This document shows positions 1 to 6,977 of a stretch of DNA of 64,000 bases, in pieces. Position 1 is the first letter of the stretch. Each line of letters starts with the position of its first letter. Under the pieces are notes generated by a model. That model did no database searches. It saw only the letters and a list, made by a program, of their open reading frames with translations, and was not told the origin of the DNA. This stretch comes from DAIOEK01 sp964648485 (GTDB lineage: Bacteria > Chloroflexota > Anaerolineae > Anaerolineales > Anaerolineaceae): positions 62,001 through 126,000 of the forward strand of contig CAZYOF010000008.1 in assembly GCA_964648485.1 (NCBI GenBank). The letters are read 5' to 3'. A program made the translations under genes and the position numbers.

Positions 1-835
1 TGTCGATATTATCAAAACCTATGATCGCGAGATCTTGAGGAATTCTCAGCCCCAGTAGTCTGGCTTCCCGGATGAGAGCAATCGCCTGCAGGTCGGTAGC
101 GGCGAAAATTGCCAGCGGCAATCTTTTTGAAACCAGATTGCGAAGAACTACCCCGGGTTCAAGTGCATATTCATGAATATATTCATCATCCGCGGGTAAT
201 TCTGCTTCTTTCAGTGCTTTTTTGAAACCCTTCATCCGTTTTGAGATTGGATCAACGCCAAATTCTGGCTGTTCTTTACCACCGATAAACGCCAGGTTGC
301 GATGCCCTTTCTCTAATAAATACTTGCCTGCCATGTAACCCCCTGCCGCATCGTCAATTTCCAGAGTCGAAAAATTTGGCTCATAGAATTCAATCAAAAC
401 TGTTTCCATTTTGTTTTCGATCAGCCGGTGAGATACACTTTCATCAAATACCTGTGAAACAATGATCAGGCCGTCAAGGGTCTTCCTTAATGGAAGCGTC
501 TCGAGATAGCTTTTCTCCCGCGATCGCGAATCGACCGGGTAAATCACCATTTCATAATCATTCTTATTCAGTACGGTAGCGATTCCGCGTAAACGCTGAA
601 CAAAGGAGGGGACGGTGAAGAAGGGGATGATGACCCCTATCCGGTGGGTCTCCATCAGTGCCCTTGCACGGGATTCTGCCTTGGGGATGTAACCCAGCGT
701 ATCAATGGCTTTCATCACAGCAGTGCGGGTGGCGGCATTTACTTTGAGGGGGAAATTTAACACTCTAGACACCGTGGCAATACTAACGCCAGCAGCTCTT
801 GCTACATCGTAAATCGTCGGGTTCGTATTTGACAT
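1..835 (-). CDS. LacI-family transcriptional repressor, C-terminus cut by window edge
   Basis: Reading the minus strand from the ATG at 835 gives an N-terminal LacI headpiece (TIYDVARAAGVSIATVSRVL, residues about 7-26), the hinge region, and a type I periplasmic-binding-protein fold (RIGVIIPFF, later GGKEQPEFGVDP, AIFAATDLQAI). About 278 residues are present. The family is usually 330-345 aa, so roughly 55-65 residues lie outside the window. It should be a dimeric or tetrameric DNA-binding repressor released by a sugar-like ligand. It has its own near-consensus promoter with operator-like palindromes, so it is probably autoregulated. Its target genes are not evident here. The next genes on this strand are not obviously sugar-related. 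Confidence 0.95.
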   Translation of the reverse strand, partial: MSNTNPTIYDVARAAGVSIATVSRVLNFPLKVNAATRTAVMKAIDTLGYIPKAESRARALMETHRIGVIIPFFTVPSFVQRLRGIATVLNKNDYEMVIYPVDSRSREKSYLETLPLRKTLDGLIIVSQVFDESVSHRLIENKMETVLIEFYEPNFSTLEIDDAAGGYMAGKYLLEKGHRNLAFIGGKEQPEFGVDPISKRMKGFKKALKEAELPADDEYIHEYALEPGVVLRNLVSKRLPLAIFAATDLQAIALIREARLLGLRIPQDLAIIGFDNID

Positions 836-863
836 TGGGTATCAAAAACTGTAACTACTTTTA

Positions 864-877
864 TGTAAGCACTTTCA
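864..877. promoter_or_regulatory. LacI-type operator O1 at the promoter start site
   Basis: TGTAAGCACTTTCA is an imperfect inverted repeat related to the TGTAAGCGCTTACA-type sites bound by LacI/GalR proteins. It covers the predicted start of the adjacent lacI-family promoter, so binding would block transcription. That points to autorepression. The ligand and true half-sites are inferred. Confidence 0.55.
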
Positions 878-905
878 TTATAGAGACAGAAAGAGACAGA
901 GTCAA
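877..905 (-). promoter_or_regulatory. Sigma-70 type promoter of the lacI-family gene
   Basis: On the minus strand TTGACT (900-905) is followed after exactly 17 bp by TATAAT (877-882). The predicted transcription start falls about 870, some 35 nt before the repressor ATG. This is one of the best promoter matches in the window. Confidence 0.8.
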
Positions 906-952
906 GTACCGATTCCTTAAAAAACCAATTCTTACATAAATTCCCTTATTTC

Positions 953-966
953 TTTCAGCGCTTACA
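953..966. promoter_or_regulatory. LacI-type operator O2 upstream of the promoter
   Basis: TTTCAGCGCTTACA is, in the reverse orientation, TGTAAGCGCTGAAA. It shares TGTAAGC with the site at 864-877 and has the central GCGC typical of LacI sites. The centres of the two sites are about 89 bp apart (roughly 8.5 helical turns), compatible with looping by a tetramer. It also abuts the terminator of the neighbouring minus-strand gene. Confidence 0.45.
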
Positions 967-1000
967 AAAAACCCTTCCTCTGTAACGAAGAAGGGTTTTA
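966..1000 (-). terminator. Rho-independent terminator after the 1020-1643 gene
   Basis: AAAACCCTTC (968-977) and GAAGGGTTTT (990-999) form a perfect 10-bp stem with a 12-nt loop. Read on the minus strand the stem ends in a T run. It lies 20 bp past the stop of the membrane-protein gene. Confidence 0.8.
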
Positions 1001-1019
1001 AGCTGAGCCATAATCGAGC

Positions 1020-1643
1020 TTATATCCAGTGTAATATCCCTGCGAATAGGATCAGCATAGCCAGGTTGATCACTAACAATCCTCCGATAAATTTTTTCTG
1101 CGTGGCTTGTTTCCAGTCATAACAGTAAAACGCCGCTAGGAAGAATGGGATATAAACGGTGATCGTTACCGCAACGGCTCCCCACCAGGGATAGATCCAC
1201 ACGAAAGCCGGTGTTTGTGCCAGAAAGATTTCCAGAAAGCCTGCAAAAACGGCGTTCCCAAGTGCAAAGAGCAGGCGGTTGTTGATACCAAGAATTTTCA
1301 TCTTCGGATCGGCTGGTAGGAGCTTGCTCATCACCAGTCCGGCGATGGAGAACATCAGACTCAGTTCAATACCTACACCGACGAGCAGCAGCCAGGCTGT
1401 TCCAGTGGGTACGGTCCAGAGGGCATGCCCGGAAAAATGCTGAATAAGCGCATTCAGGATCTCATAAAACCAGTGCACCATGTAAAGTGCCAGACCCGCG
1501 GCAACACCCTTCCAGTTGCGGGCAGCAATCTCATTGAAATACACATACAAGACCAGCGCAAAGAGCGGTATTACATACCACTGAAATGTTTCGCCATTGC
1601 GCAAAATTGCCAGCGCCTGTGCGGTAGCTTCAGGATTATTCAT
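1020..1643 (-). CDS. Six-TM integral membrane protein of unknown function
   Basis: This 207-aa protein has about six hydrophobic segments separated by short loops (for example WYVIPLFALVLYVYF near residue 22, LALYMVHWFYEIL, AWLLLVGVGIELSLMF, FFLAAFYCYDW, LLVINLAMLILFAGIL). I do not recognise the family. The start overlaps the stop of the upstream M24 peptidase gene by one base (TAATG), so the two are translationally coupled. A terminator follows. The job is unknown. Cotranscription with a peptidase and an SCP2 protein suggests one shared process. Confidence 0.8.
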   Translation of the reverse strand: MNNPEATAQALAILRNGETFQWYVIPLFALVLYVYFNEIAARNWKGVAAGLALYMVHWFYEILNALIQHFSGHALWTVPTGTAWLLLVGVGIELSLMFSIAGLVMSKLLPADPKMKILGINNRLLFALGNAVFAGFLEIFLAQTPAFVWIYPWWGAVAVTITVYIPFFLAAFYCYDWKQATQKKFIGGLLVINLAMLILFAGILHWI

Positions 1644-2848
1644 TAGATTTCCTCAATTTGTAGCGGGAACTTGGACATAAACTCGCATCCGTCTTTCTTA
1701 ATCAAGATAGGATTTTCGTAACGGAAGCCGATGTTTTCTTCCGGGCAGGCGTACTGGATGGCGCAGATCAGCATTTCGCCGGGTTCGTATATATGGTCAG
1801 GATTGGTCCAATATGGGAATGGTCCATCATTACGCCCGATTCGCCATTCATCTCCCAGCATGCCGATGCCATGCTCGAAACCGGGCACCATGTATTCGGC
1901 GAATCCGCGGTCTTCGCAGAATAGCATCATCTCATCCGCCAGGGATGATGGGCTCACGCCCGCCTTGTAGGTCTTCAGGCAGAGCGAGACAAGATCCACG
2001 AAGTTGTCTGCGTGCCAGCGTTGCCGCTTTGTTGCCGGAGCCAGAAGATAATTGTGTGAATGGTCGCCGAGGCACAGTTTATACATGGCGTGTATGTCTA
2101 CCATCAACGGCTCGCCAGATTGTATGACCCTGCGGGATGCCGGTGTGCAGGCGCCGCCAGCCAAACCGGTGCGGTATCCAGACGCGATTTCATTCCCACC
2201 GGTGAATGACCACTCCCATTCGCTGCCGGCGCGACGCATCGCCAATGCTGCAATGCCCGCGATCTCGGTTTCGGTGATCCCCTTGTATCCGCCTTTCAGT
2301 ACATCCAGTACTGCTGCGTGTCCCACATCGACAATGCGTGATGCTTCGCGGAAGCGGTTTATGGTGCCTTCATCCTTAATTACAGATAACCTGTCCAATA
2401 TGTCCAGCGCGTTCACCAGTTCGCAGTCCGGCATTGCTTCGGCGAATGCCAGATACTCCCCGTGGGTCAAGTTGCCTTCAGGCAGATAACTCGACATACC
2501 GGCTTCGATGCCAACCCTGCCTTTGCCACCGGGCAATTTTTCCTTGATGAAATCAGAGATAAGCGTAATCTGGTCCTGACCACCCATCGGGGCGTAACCC
2601 AGTACATGGTCTTCATCCAGCCATGATTCATCCAGAACTCGGGCTGCGTCAATTACAAATGTGAAAACTGTCGGCAGCCCTTCCGCCGGGATCACGATAA
2701 AGGACCGCCAGGGGCAGAAGGCATCCGATACCCACGAGAGAGTTCGCAGACGCGAACCGAGATAGATATCAACCTTGTCTGCAGCCATTTCTTTCTGGAT
2801 GGCAGACACCCTCGCGGGAAAATCAATGAAAAAAGGATCAGTGCTCAT
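1643..2848 (-). CDS. M24-family metallopeptidase (creatinase / Xaa-Pro peptidase fold)
   Basis: The protein is 401 aa. Residues about 1-150 match the creatinase N-terminal domain, and the rest the pita-bread M24 domain. Candidate metal ligands are visible: Asp in VDIH (about 250), Asp in LGDHSH (about 260), His in EHGIG (about 325), Glu in EPGEM (about 358) and Glu in RYEN (about 378). The first Asp motif is less canonical than in aminopeptidase P (no GYxSDxTRT), so it may hydrolyse a non-peptide C-N bond as creatinases do. It sits 5 bp after the SCP2 gene and one base over the membrane-protein gene. The substrate is unknown. Confidence 0.85.
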   Translation of the reverse strand: MSTDPFFIDFPARVSAIQKEMAADKVDIYLGSRLRTLSWVSDAFCPWRSFIVIPAEGLPTVFTFVIDAARVLDESWLDEDHVLGYAPMGGQDQITLISDFIKEKLPGGKGRVGIEAGMSSYLPEGNLTHGEYLAFAEAMPDCELVNALDILDRLSVIKDEGTINRFREASRIVDVGHAAVLDVLKGGYKGITETEIAGIAALAMRRAGSEWEWSFTGGNEIASGYRTGLAGGACTPASRRVIQSGEPLMVDIHAMYKLCLGDHSHNYLLAPATKRQRWHADNFVDLVSLCLKTYKAGVSPSSLADEMMLFCEDRGFAEYMVPGFEHGIGMLGDEWRIGRNDGPFPYWTNPDHIYEPGEMLICAIQYACPEENIGFRYENPILIKKDGCEFMSKFPLQIEEI

Positions 2849-2853
2849 GTTGT

Positions 2854-3249
2854 TTACTCCGCGTATTCACAGGGGATTTCTGCGAGAACTTTATTCAGCC
2901 TGTCTACAATAGATGAAAGCGAAAGGGCTTTCACCATGTTTCCTTTTAATCGGAGTTTACCGCCCATCAAAGCAGACCGGGATCCAATCTCTGCCCGTGA
3001 GATCTTGGCGAAGGTTTCGTAATCTCCGCTGATCACAAATTCAGCCTCGGGGAACTGCCCCTCTGTTAAGGAAATTTCTTCAAATTTTCCATCAACGATT
3101 TTATAGTAAAGTGCCTTCTCCACCCCATCCGGACAGTTGTGGTAGATGGTGAGCATGGATGATGTGAGATGTTTCATGGTTTCAGCGTCAAGCTGCTCTC
3201 TTAATCGCTTTTGGGCTTCTGCTGCCCATTCCTGGCTTAAGTATTTCAT
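2854..3249 (-). CDS. SCP2 sterol-carrier-like domain protein
   Basis: A single-domain 131-aa protein with the SCP2 pattern: a helical N-terminus, a strand-rich centre (ALYYKIVDGKFEEISL), the ISGDYETFAKISRAEI segment and the conserved GKLRLKGNMVKALSLSS C-terminal helix region. In bacteria such domains bind lipids or hydrophobic ligands. It is the first gene of a three-gene unit with the M24 peptidase (5 bp gap) and the membrane protein. The ligand cannot be deduced. Confidence 0.8.
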   Translation of the reverse strand: MKYLSQEWAAEAQKRLREQLDAETMKHLTSSMLTIYHNCPDGVEKALYYKIVDGKFEEISLTEGQFPEAEFVISGDYETFAKISRAEIGSRSALMGGKLRLKGNMVKALSLSSIVDRLNKVLAEIPCEYAE

Positions 3250-3364
3250 GGGTTTGTTTCCCCTCCCTGTAATGAAAGATGATATTCATTATGGCATAAA
3301 TTTATGATTGCATAATCTATGATGGAAGATGCGAAAAAGTCACTAATTTTTAATTCTAAAATGG

Positions 3365-3682
3365 TTATCCGAGAAAATATTGCAAAAGGAGTAAGACTGC
3401 TATACCAAAAAGGATGGTGATCAGCGCATTGCGGGTCCGCCAGGCGACAACTGCTGCGAGTATCCCTGCGAGCAGACGGGTGTTTGAAAAGCTGATAAAT
3501 AGCGTATTTCCTTTAAATAATATCTCCTGCACAGCGATAACAGAGAGAACAGAGGGGGGGACATACTTGAGAGATCTATGCAGCCAGACCGGCATCTCGT
3601 GCTTGCCAAAGATGGCGATGAACGAAAGCCGGATGAGGAAGGAGATCACGGCGCAGGCAAAAATAATCAGCCAGATCGTCAT
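3365..3682 (-). CDS. azlD: AzlD-family branched-chain amino acid export subunit
   Basis: A 105-aa protein with three to four TM helices and the AzlD hallmarks (RLSFIAIFGKHEMPVWLHRSLKYVPPSVLSVIAVQEIL, long known as the conserved AzlD core). It is the small partner of AzlC. The two form a LIV-E exporter for branched-chain amino acids and analogues such as azaleucine. It overlaps the azlC stop by 4 bp, giving tight coupling. Downstream lies about 115 bp of A+T-rich sequence before the SCP2 unit. Confidence 0.88.
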   Translation of the reverse strand: MTIWLIIFACAVISFLIRLSFIAIFGKHEMPVWLHRSLKYVPPSVLSVIAVQEILFKGNTLFISFSNTRLLAGILAAVVAWRTRNALITILFGIAVLLLLQYFLG

Positions 3683-4389
3683 GATCTCTTCTCCAGCAGT
3701 ACTCCGGTTAGAATGCCGAGAAAAGCAGCCAGTAGAATGCTCAGTTTATAAGGCAAAGAAAAAGCAACAATGGCAATCACGGCGGCTGCGATTGCTGCAC
3801 CGGTGGATGCGCGGTCCTTCAAAAGCGGAATGACCATTGCAATAAATGTCAGCGGAAGGGCGAAATCCAGGGGTAGGGAAGGTGGGATGATATCTCCCAG
3901 GCTAATTCCCAGAAAAGTGCTGATCTGCCAGAAAACCCACATGCCAATCCCTGCCCCGATAAAATACCATTGTTTGTGTGGCTTTTGGGGTTGCTGCTCA
4001 TAATCGGAGATCGCCACTACAAATGCTTCATCCGTAAGCAGGAAAGCGAGGATTGCCTTCCAGCGGGGCGAAAGATGCTGGAAGTAGGGGGAAATGGTTG
4101 CGCTGTAAAGCGCATGCCGCAGGTTGATAACCGCAATTGCCAGTATCATGACAACTGCCGGAATACTGGCTGAAACCATCTGCGCAAGCATAAATTGCGC
4201 AGATCCGGCGAACATGAAAGCCGACATGGCTTGTGCCCCTGCGGATGGAATCCCGGCTTTAATTGCCAGTGCTCCGTAGATAATACCCAATGGAAAAGCA
4301 CCGATTATTAATGGAATAACAGCCTTAAATCCCGAAAAGAATCGGGACCAGATGTTATCAGACTGCGTTGTGCTGGTATTTGTAGCCAT
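3679..4389 (-). CDS. azlC: AzlC-family branched-chain amino acid export permease
   Basis: A 236-aa polytopic protein with the AzlC signature: a GAFPLGIIYGALAIKAGIP-type first helix, FAGSAQFMLAQM, INLRHALYSATISPYF and LTDEAFVVAISDYE. It is the large subunit of the branched-chain amino acid exporter with the overlapping azlD product. No dedicated regulator (Lrp or AzlB) lies adjacent. Length and motifs fit the family well. Confidence 0.92.
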   Translation of the reverse strand: MATNTSTTQSDNIWSRFFSGFKAVIPLIIGAFPLGIIYGALAIKAGIPSAGAQAMSAFMFAGSAQFMLAQMVSASIPAVVMILAIAVINLRHALYSATISPYFQHLSPRWKAILAFLLTDEAFVVAISDYEQQPQKPHKQWYFIGAGIGMWVFWQISTFLGISLGDIIPPSLPLDFALPLTFIAMVIPLLKDRASTGAAIAAAVIAIVAFSLPYKLSILLAAFLGILTGVLLEKRS

Positions 4390-4493
4390 GTTTAATAGGC
4401 TGGATTATAACAAACCCGGCTTAAATGATGGATTGTTGTCCTGAATAATGAAAATGCCGTGCATCTGAACAGCGGATAACTCAAAGTATGGGC

Positions 4494-5129
4494 TTAGCCC
4501 ATTAATGATTTTGCCAGAGATACTGCCCGACTGGCGTCTTCAGAGTATCCGTCAGCGCCAATTTTCTGCGCATAGTCAGCGGTTACTGGGGCTCCCCCGA
4601 TCATCACTTTTACAAGCTTTCTTACATCTTTCTGAATTAGATATTCAATGGTGTCTTTCATGCGGGGCATGGTCGTGGTCAATAAGGCAGACATGGCAAC
4701 GATATCCGGTTGCCTGGTTTGAATGGCTTCCACAAATTTTTCCGGGGTGACATCCGCCCCCAGGTCGATCACCTCAAACCCGGCACCTTCAAGCATAATC
4801 GCAACCAGGTTTTTGCCGATGTCATGTAAATCGCCCTGAACTGTACCGATAACCACCCGACCTTTTGCCTGGATATTGGATTTCATTAACAAGGGTTGCA
4901 AAATCGCCAGACCGGCTTTCATAGCTTTGGCTGAAATGAGCATCTCTGGAATGTAGTATTCACCTTCTTCAAAAAGGCGCCCCACCTCATTCATGGCTGG
5001 TATCAGGCAGTCATTCAAGATCAACGCTGCATCCATATTTTGATCAATTGCTGTCTGCACGTTGTCTTTTACTCCTGGCGCGTTTCCTTCCAACACAGCC
5101 TGGTGAATAGTTGCCAGAATATTTTCCAT
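4494..5129 (-). CDS. Cobalamin-binding corrinoid protein (methyltransferase partner)
   Basis: The 211-aa protein has an N-terminal helical B12-binding cap (residues about 1-85) and a C-terminal Rossmann-like cobalamin domain. The lower-ligand motif D100-x-H102-x-x-G105 (GDLHDIGKN) is intact, as are the later SALLTTTM and GGAPV segments. It belongs with MtaC/MtmC/MtbC-like proteins that carry a methyl group between a substrate methyltransferase and an acceptor. No methyltransferase (MtaB, MttB or MtvB type) or RamA activator is beside it, so the methyl donor is unknown. A UroD-family protein that could be functionally related lies 20 kb away. It starts after a GGAGGA-like ribosome site. Confidence 0.9.
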   Translation of the reverse strand: MENILATIHQAVLEGNAPGVKDNVQTAIDQNMDAALILNDCLIPAMNEVGRLFEEGEYYIPEMLISAKAMKAGLAILQPLLMKSNIQAKGRVVIGTVQGDLHDIGKNLVAIMLEGAGFEVIDLGADVTPEKFVEAIQTRQPDIVAMSALLTTTMPRMKDTIEYLIQKDVRKLVKVMIGGAPVTADYAQKIGADGYSEDASRAVSLAKSLMG

Positions 5130-5319
5130 GAAGGTCCTCCTGAGTCTGTAAATACGATACGATATCGCTAAATTAAGACAACGTTATCATATTTTAAATT
5201 ATAACATAGGTTCTTTTTCGAAATATGGCTGATTTGTTGATGGATAGAAATATATTTATTTTTTATGGTAATTTATTTTGGATTGTTTATTATCTTCGTA
5301 ATGAAATTCCAGGTCGTAG

Positions 5320-5349
5320 TTGTTTCAGCTTTTTTGGCATGGGTATAAT
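5320..5349 (+). promoter_or_regulatory. Promoter of the diguanylate cyclase gene; -10 only 6 nt before ATG
   Basis: TTGTTT (5320-5325), an 18-bp spacer and a perfect TATAAT (5344-5349) are followed by six bases and the ATG at 5356. Transcription would begin at or within one or two bases of the start codon, giving a leaderless mRNA. No Shine-Dalgarno is present. A possible upstream TTG start at 5320 would be the -35 box itself. Confidence 0.65.
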
Positions 5350-5355
5350 GAGTTC

Positions 5356-6942
5356 ATGATAAACCCTACTTCAACAGTAGTTTTTATCCTTTTACTTTCG
5401 GGTATTTTATCCATCTTCTCGATGGGAGTGATTTGGCGTAGCCGTCGAGATTTGCCGGGTTTGCGCGCCCTCATGTTGTTTCAGTCCGGTGTGGCTTTCT
5501 GGGCAATTACCTATGCCATGCACTGGATCGAAACCTCCCCGCAAGGAAAAAGCCTCTGGTTGGATATGACCTATATCGGTGTGGTTGTTTCACCGCCTGC
5601 ATTACTCGTATTCATTCTAAAATTTTTGGGTAGGACGCAGCATCGTAAAGATTCAATCTATCGCTGGTTAATAATTGAGCCAGTGATCACGATTATCCTG
5701 CTTTTTACAGATCCCCTGCACAATCTATTTTATGGGGGTTTGCGCGATCCAATGCAAAGCCAGATCTACAACGGTGGGATCTGGTTTTGGGCCAACATAC
5801 TGTATATTTATGTCCTGATTCTGGGTACGCTTGCTTTTGTAATCGTAACAATTCTTCGAGCCTCTTCAGTATTCAAGCGCCAGGCAAGAATTATTCTCAT
5901 TGGTATTTCCCTGCCAATCCTGGCAAACTTATTTGTCTTTTTCGGGTTAAATCCCTTTGTAGGTTTGGATTTAACCCCAATCGCAATGAGCATTACCGGC
6001 TTAATTATGACCGTAGCCGTGTACGCTTCCCGATTATTTGATCTTGCACCGATCGGGCGCGAAATTCTTGTGGAACGCATGCAAGAAGGAATGTTGCTTT
6101 GGGATAACCAGAACCGGTTAATTGATATAAATCCGGCTGCAAGGAATCTTCTTGGGATCGAGAATGATATCCAACCCGGTGCAGATATGACCACTTTCCT
6201 GGACCGGTTTACAGAGCTGCAAAGGATAAAGGATACAGCTACCCAGAACCCGTTACAGGTGATCAGCATGGAGGATGGCAATAAATACATCGAAGTGAAA
6301 GCTGAAAACATATCGGATGTTAACATTGGTCTGATGGGTACATTAATTGTTTGCAGTGATATATCCATACGCGTACAGATGGAAAAACAGCAGCAGGAAC
6401 AATACAAAGAAATCCTTGCCCTGCAGGAAATTCTCTCTGAGCAGGTGATACGCGATCCGCTGACCGATCTTTATAACCGCCGCTACCTCATGGAAACCCT
6501 TCCTGCTGAGATATCTCAGGCAAGCAGAGCAGATTATCCGTTGTCTGTGGTGATGCTGGATCTGGATCACTTTAAAAAACTCAATGATACTTATGGTCAT
6601 TCAGCCGGAGACAAGGTATTGGTGGAATTAGGGAAGTATCTACGCAGCAATACCCGGGTGAGTGACATTGTTGTACGTTATGGTGGAGAAGAATTTTTGA
6701 TTGTTCTTCTGAATACCAATGGCAGTACTGCATTTACGCAAGTAGAAAGATGGCGGACTGAATTTTCACAGCAGGTTATTGAGTATGATTCTGTATCACT
6801 TAAATGTGAATTTTCTGGGGGTATTGCTTCTTATCCTGATGATGGCCTTCATGCAGATGAACTCATCCAAAAAGCGGATATGGCTCTATACAAGGCGAAG
6901 GCTGCTGGAAGAAATTGCATTTATAAGTATTCAATATTATAA
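5356..6942 (+). CDS. Diguanylate cyclase with 7TM sensor and PAS domain
   Basis: The product is 528 aa from the ATG at 5356. Residues about 5-220 hold seven TM helices of the histidine-kinase-type 7TM sensor. Residues about 225-350 are PAS-like (QEGMLLWDNQNRLIDINPAARNLLG). A short coiled coil (EKQQQEQYKEILALQEILSE) leads into GGDEF. The active site is GGEEF (443-447), with an RxxD inhibitory site (RVSD, 434-437) five residues ahead, so it should make c-di-GMP with product inhibition. The extra sensor suggests a membrane or lipophilic signal. The chosen start agrees with the promoter just ahead of it. It is followed 35 bp later by the sulfatase-like gene. Confidence 0.93.
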   Translation: MINPTSTVVFILLLSGILSIFSMGVIWRSRRDLPGLRALMLFQSGVAFWAITYAMHWIETSPQGKSLWLDMTYIGVVVSPPALLVFILKFLGRTQHRKDSIYRWLIIEPVITIILLFTDPLHNLFYGGLRDPMQSQIYNGGIWFWANILYIYVLILGTLAFVIVTILRASSVFKRQARIILIGISLPILANLFVFFGLNPFVGLDLTPIAMSITGLIMTVAVYASRLFDLAPIGREILVERMQEGMLLWDNQNRLIDINPAARNLLGIENDIQPGADMTTFLDRFTELQRIKDTATQNPLQVISMEDGNKYIEVKAENISDVNIGLMGTLIVCSDISIRVQMEKQQQEQYKEILALQEILSEQVIRDPLTDLYNRRYLMETLPAEISQASRADYPLSVVMLDLDHFKKLNDTYGHSAGDKVLVELGKYLRSNTRVSDIVVRYGGEEFLIVLLNTNGSTAFTQVERWRTEFSQQVIEYDSVSLKCEFSGGIASYPDDGLHADELIQKADMALYKAKAAGRNCIYKYSIL

Positions 6943-6977
6943 ATATTCATACTCTCAAGTTTTTGGGATTCAAAGTA

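Noticed and set aside
5320..5355. TTG start adding 12 residues to the diguanylate cyclase
   Set aside because: The TTG overlaps the -35 box and the TATAAT lies within the would-be coding part; ATG 5356 fits promoter and protein family.
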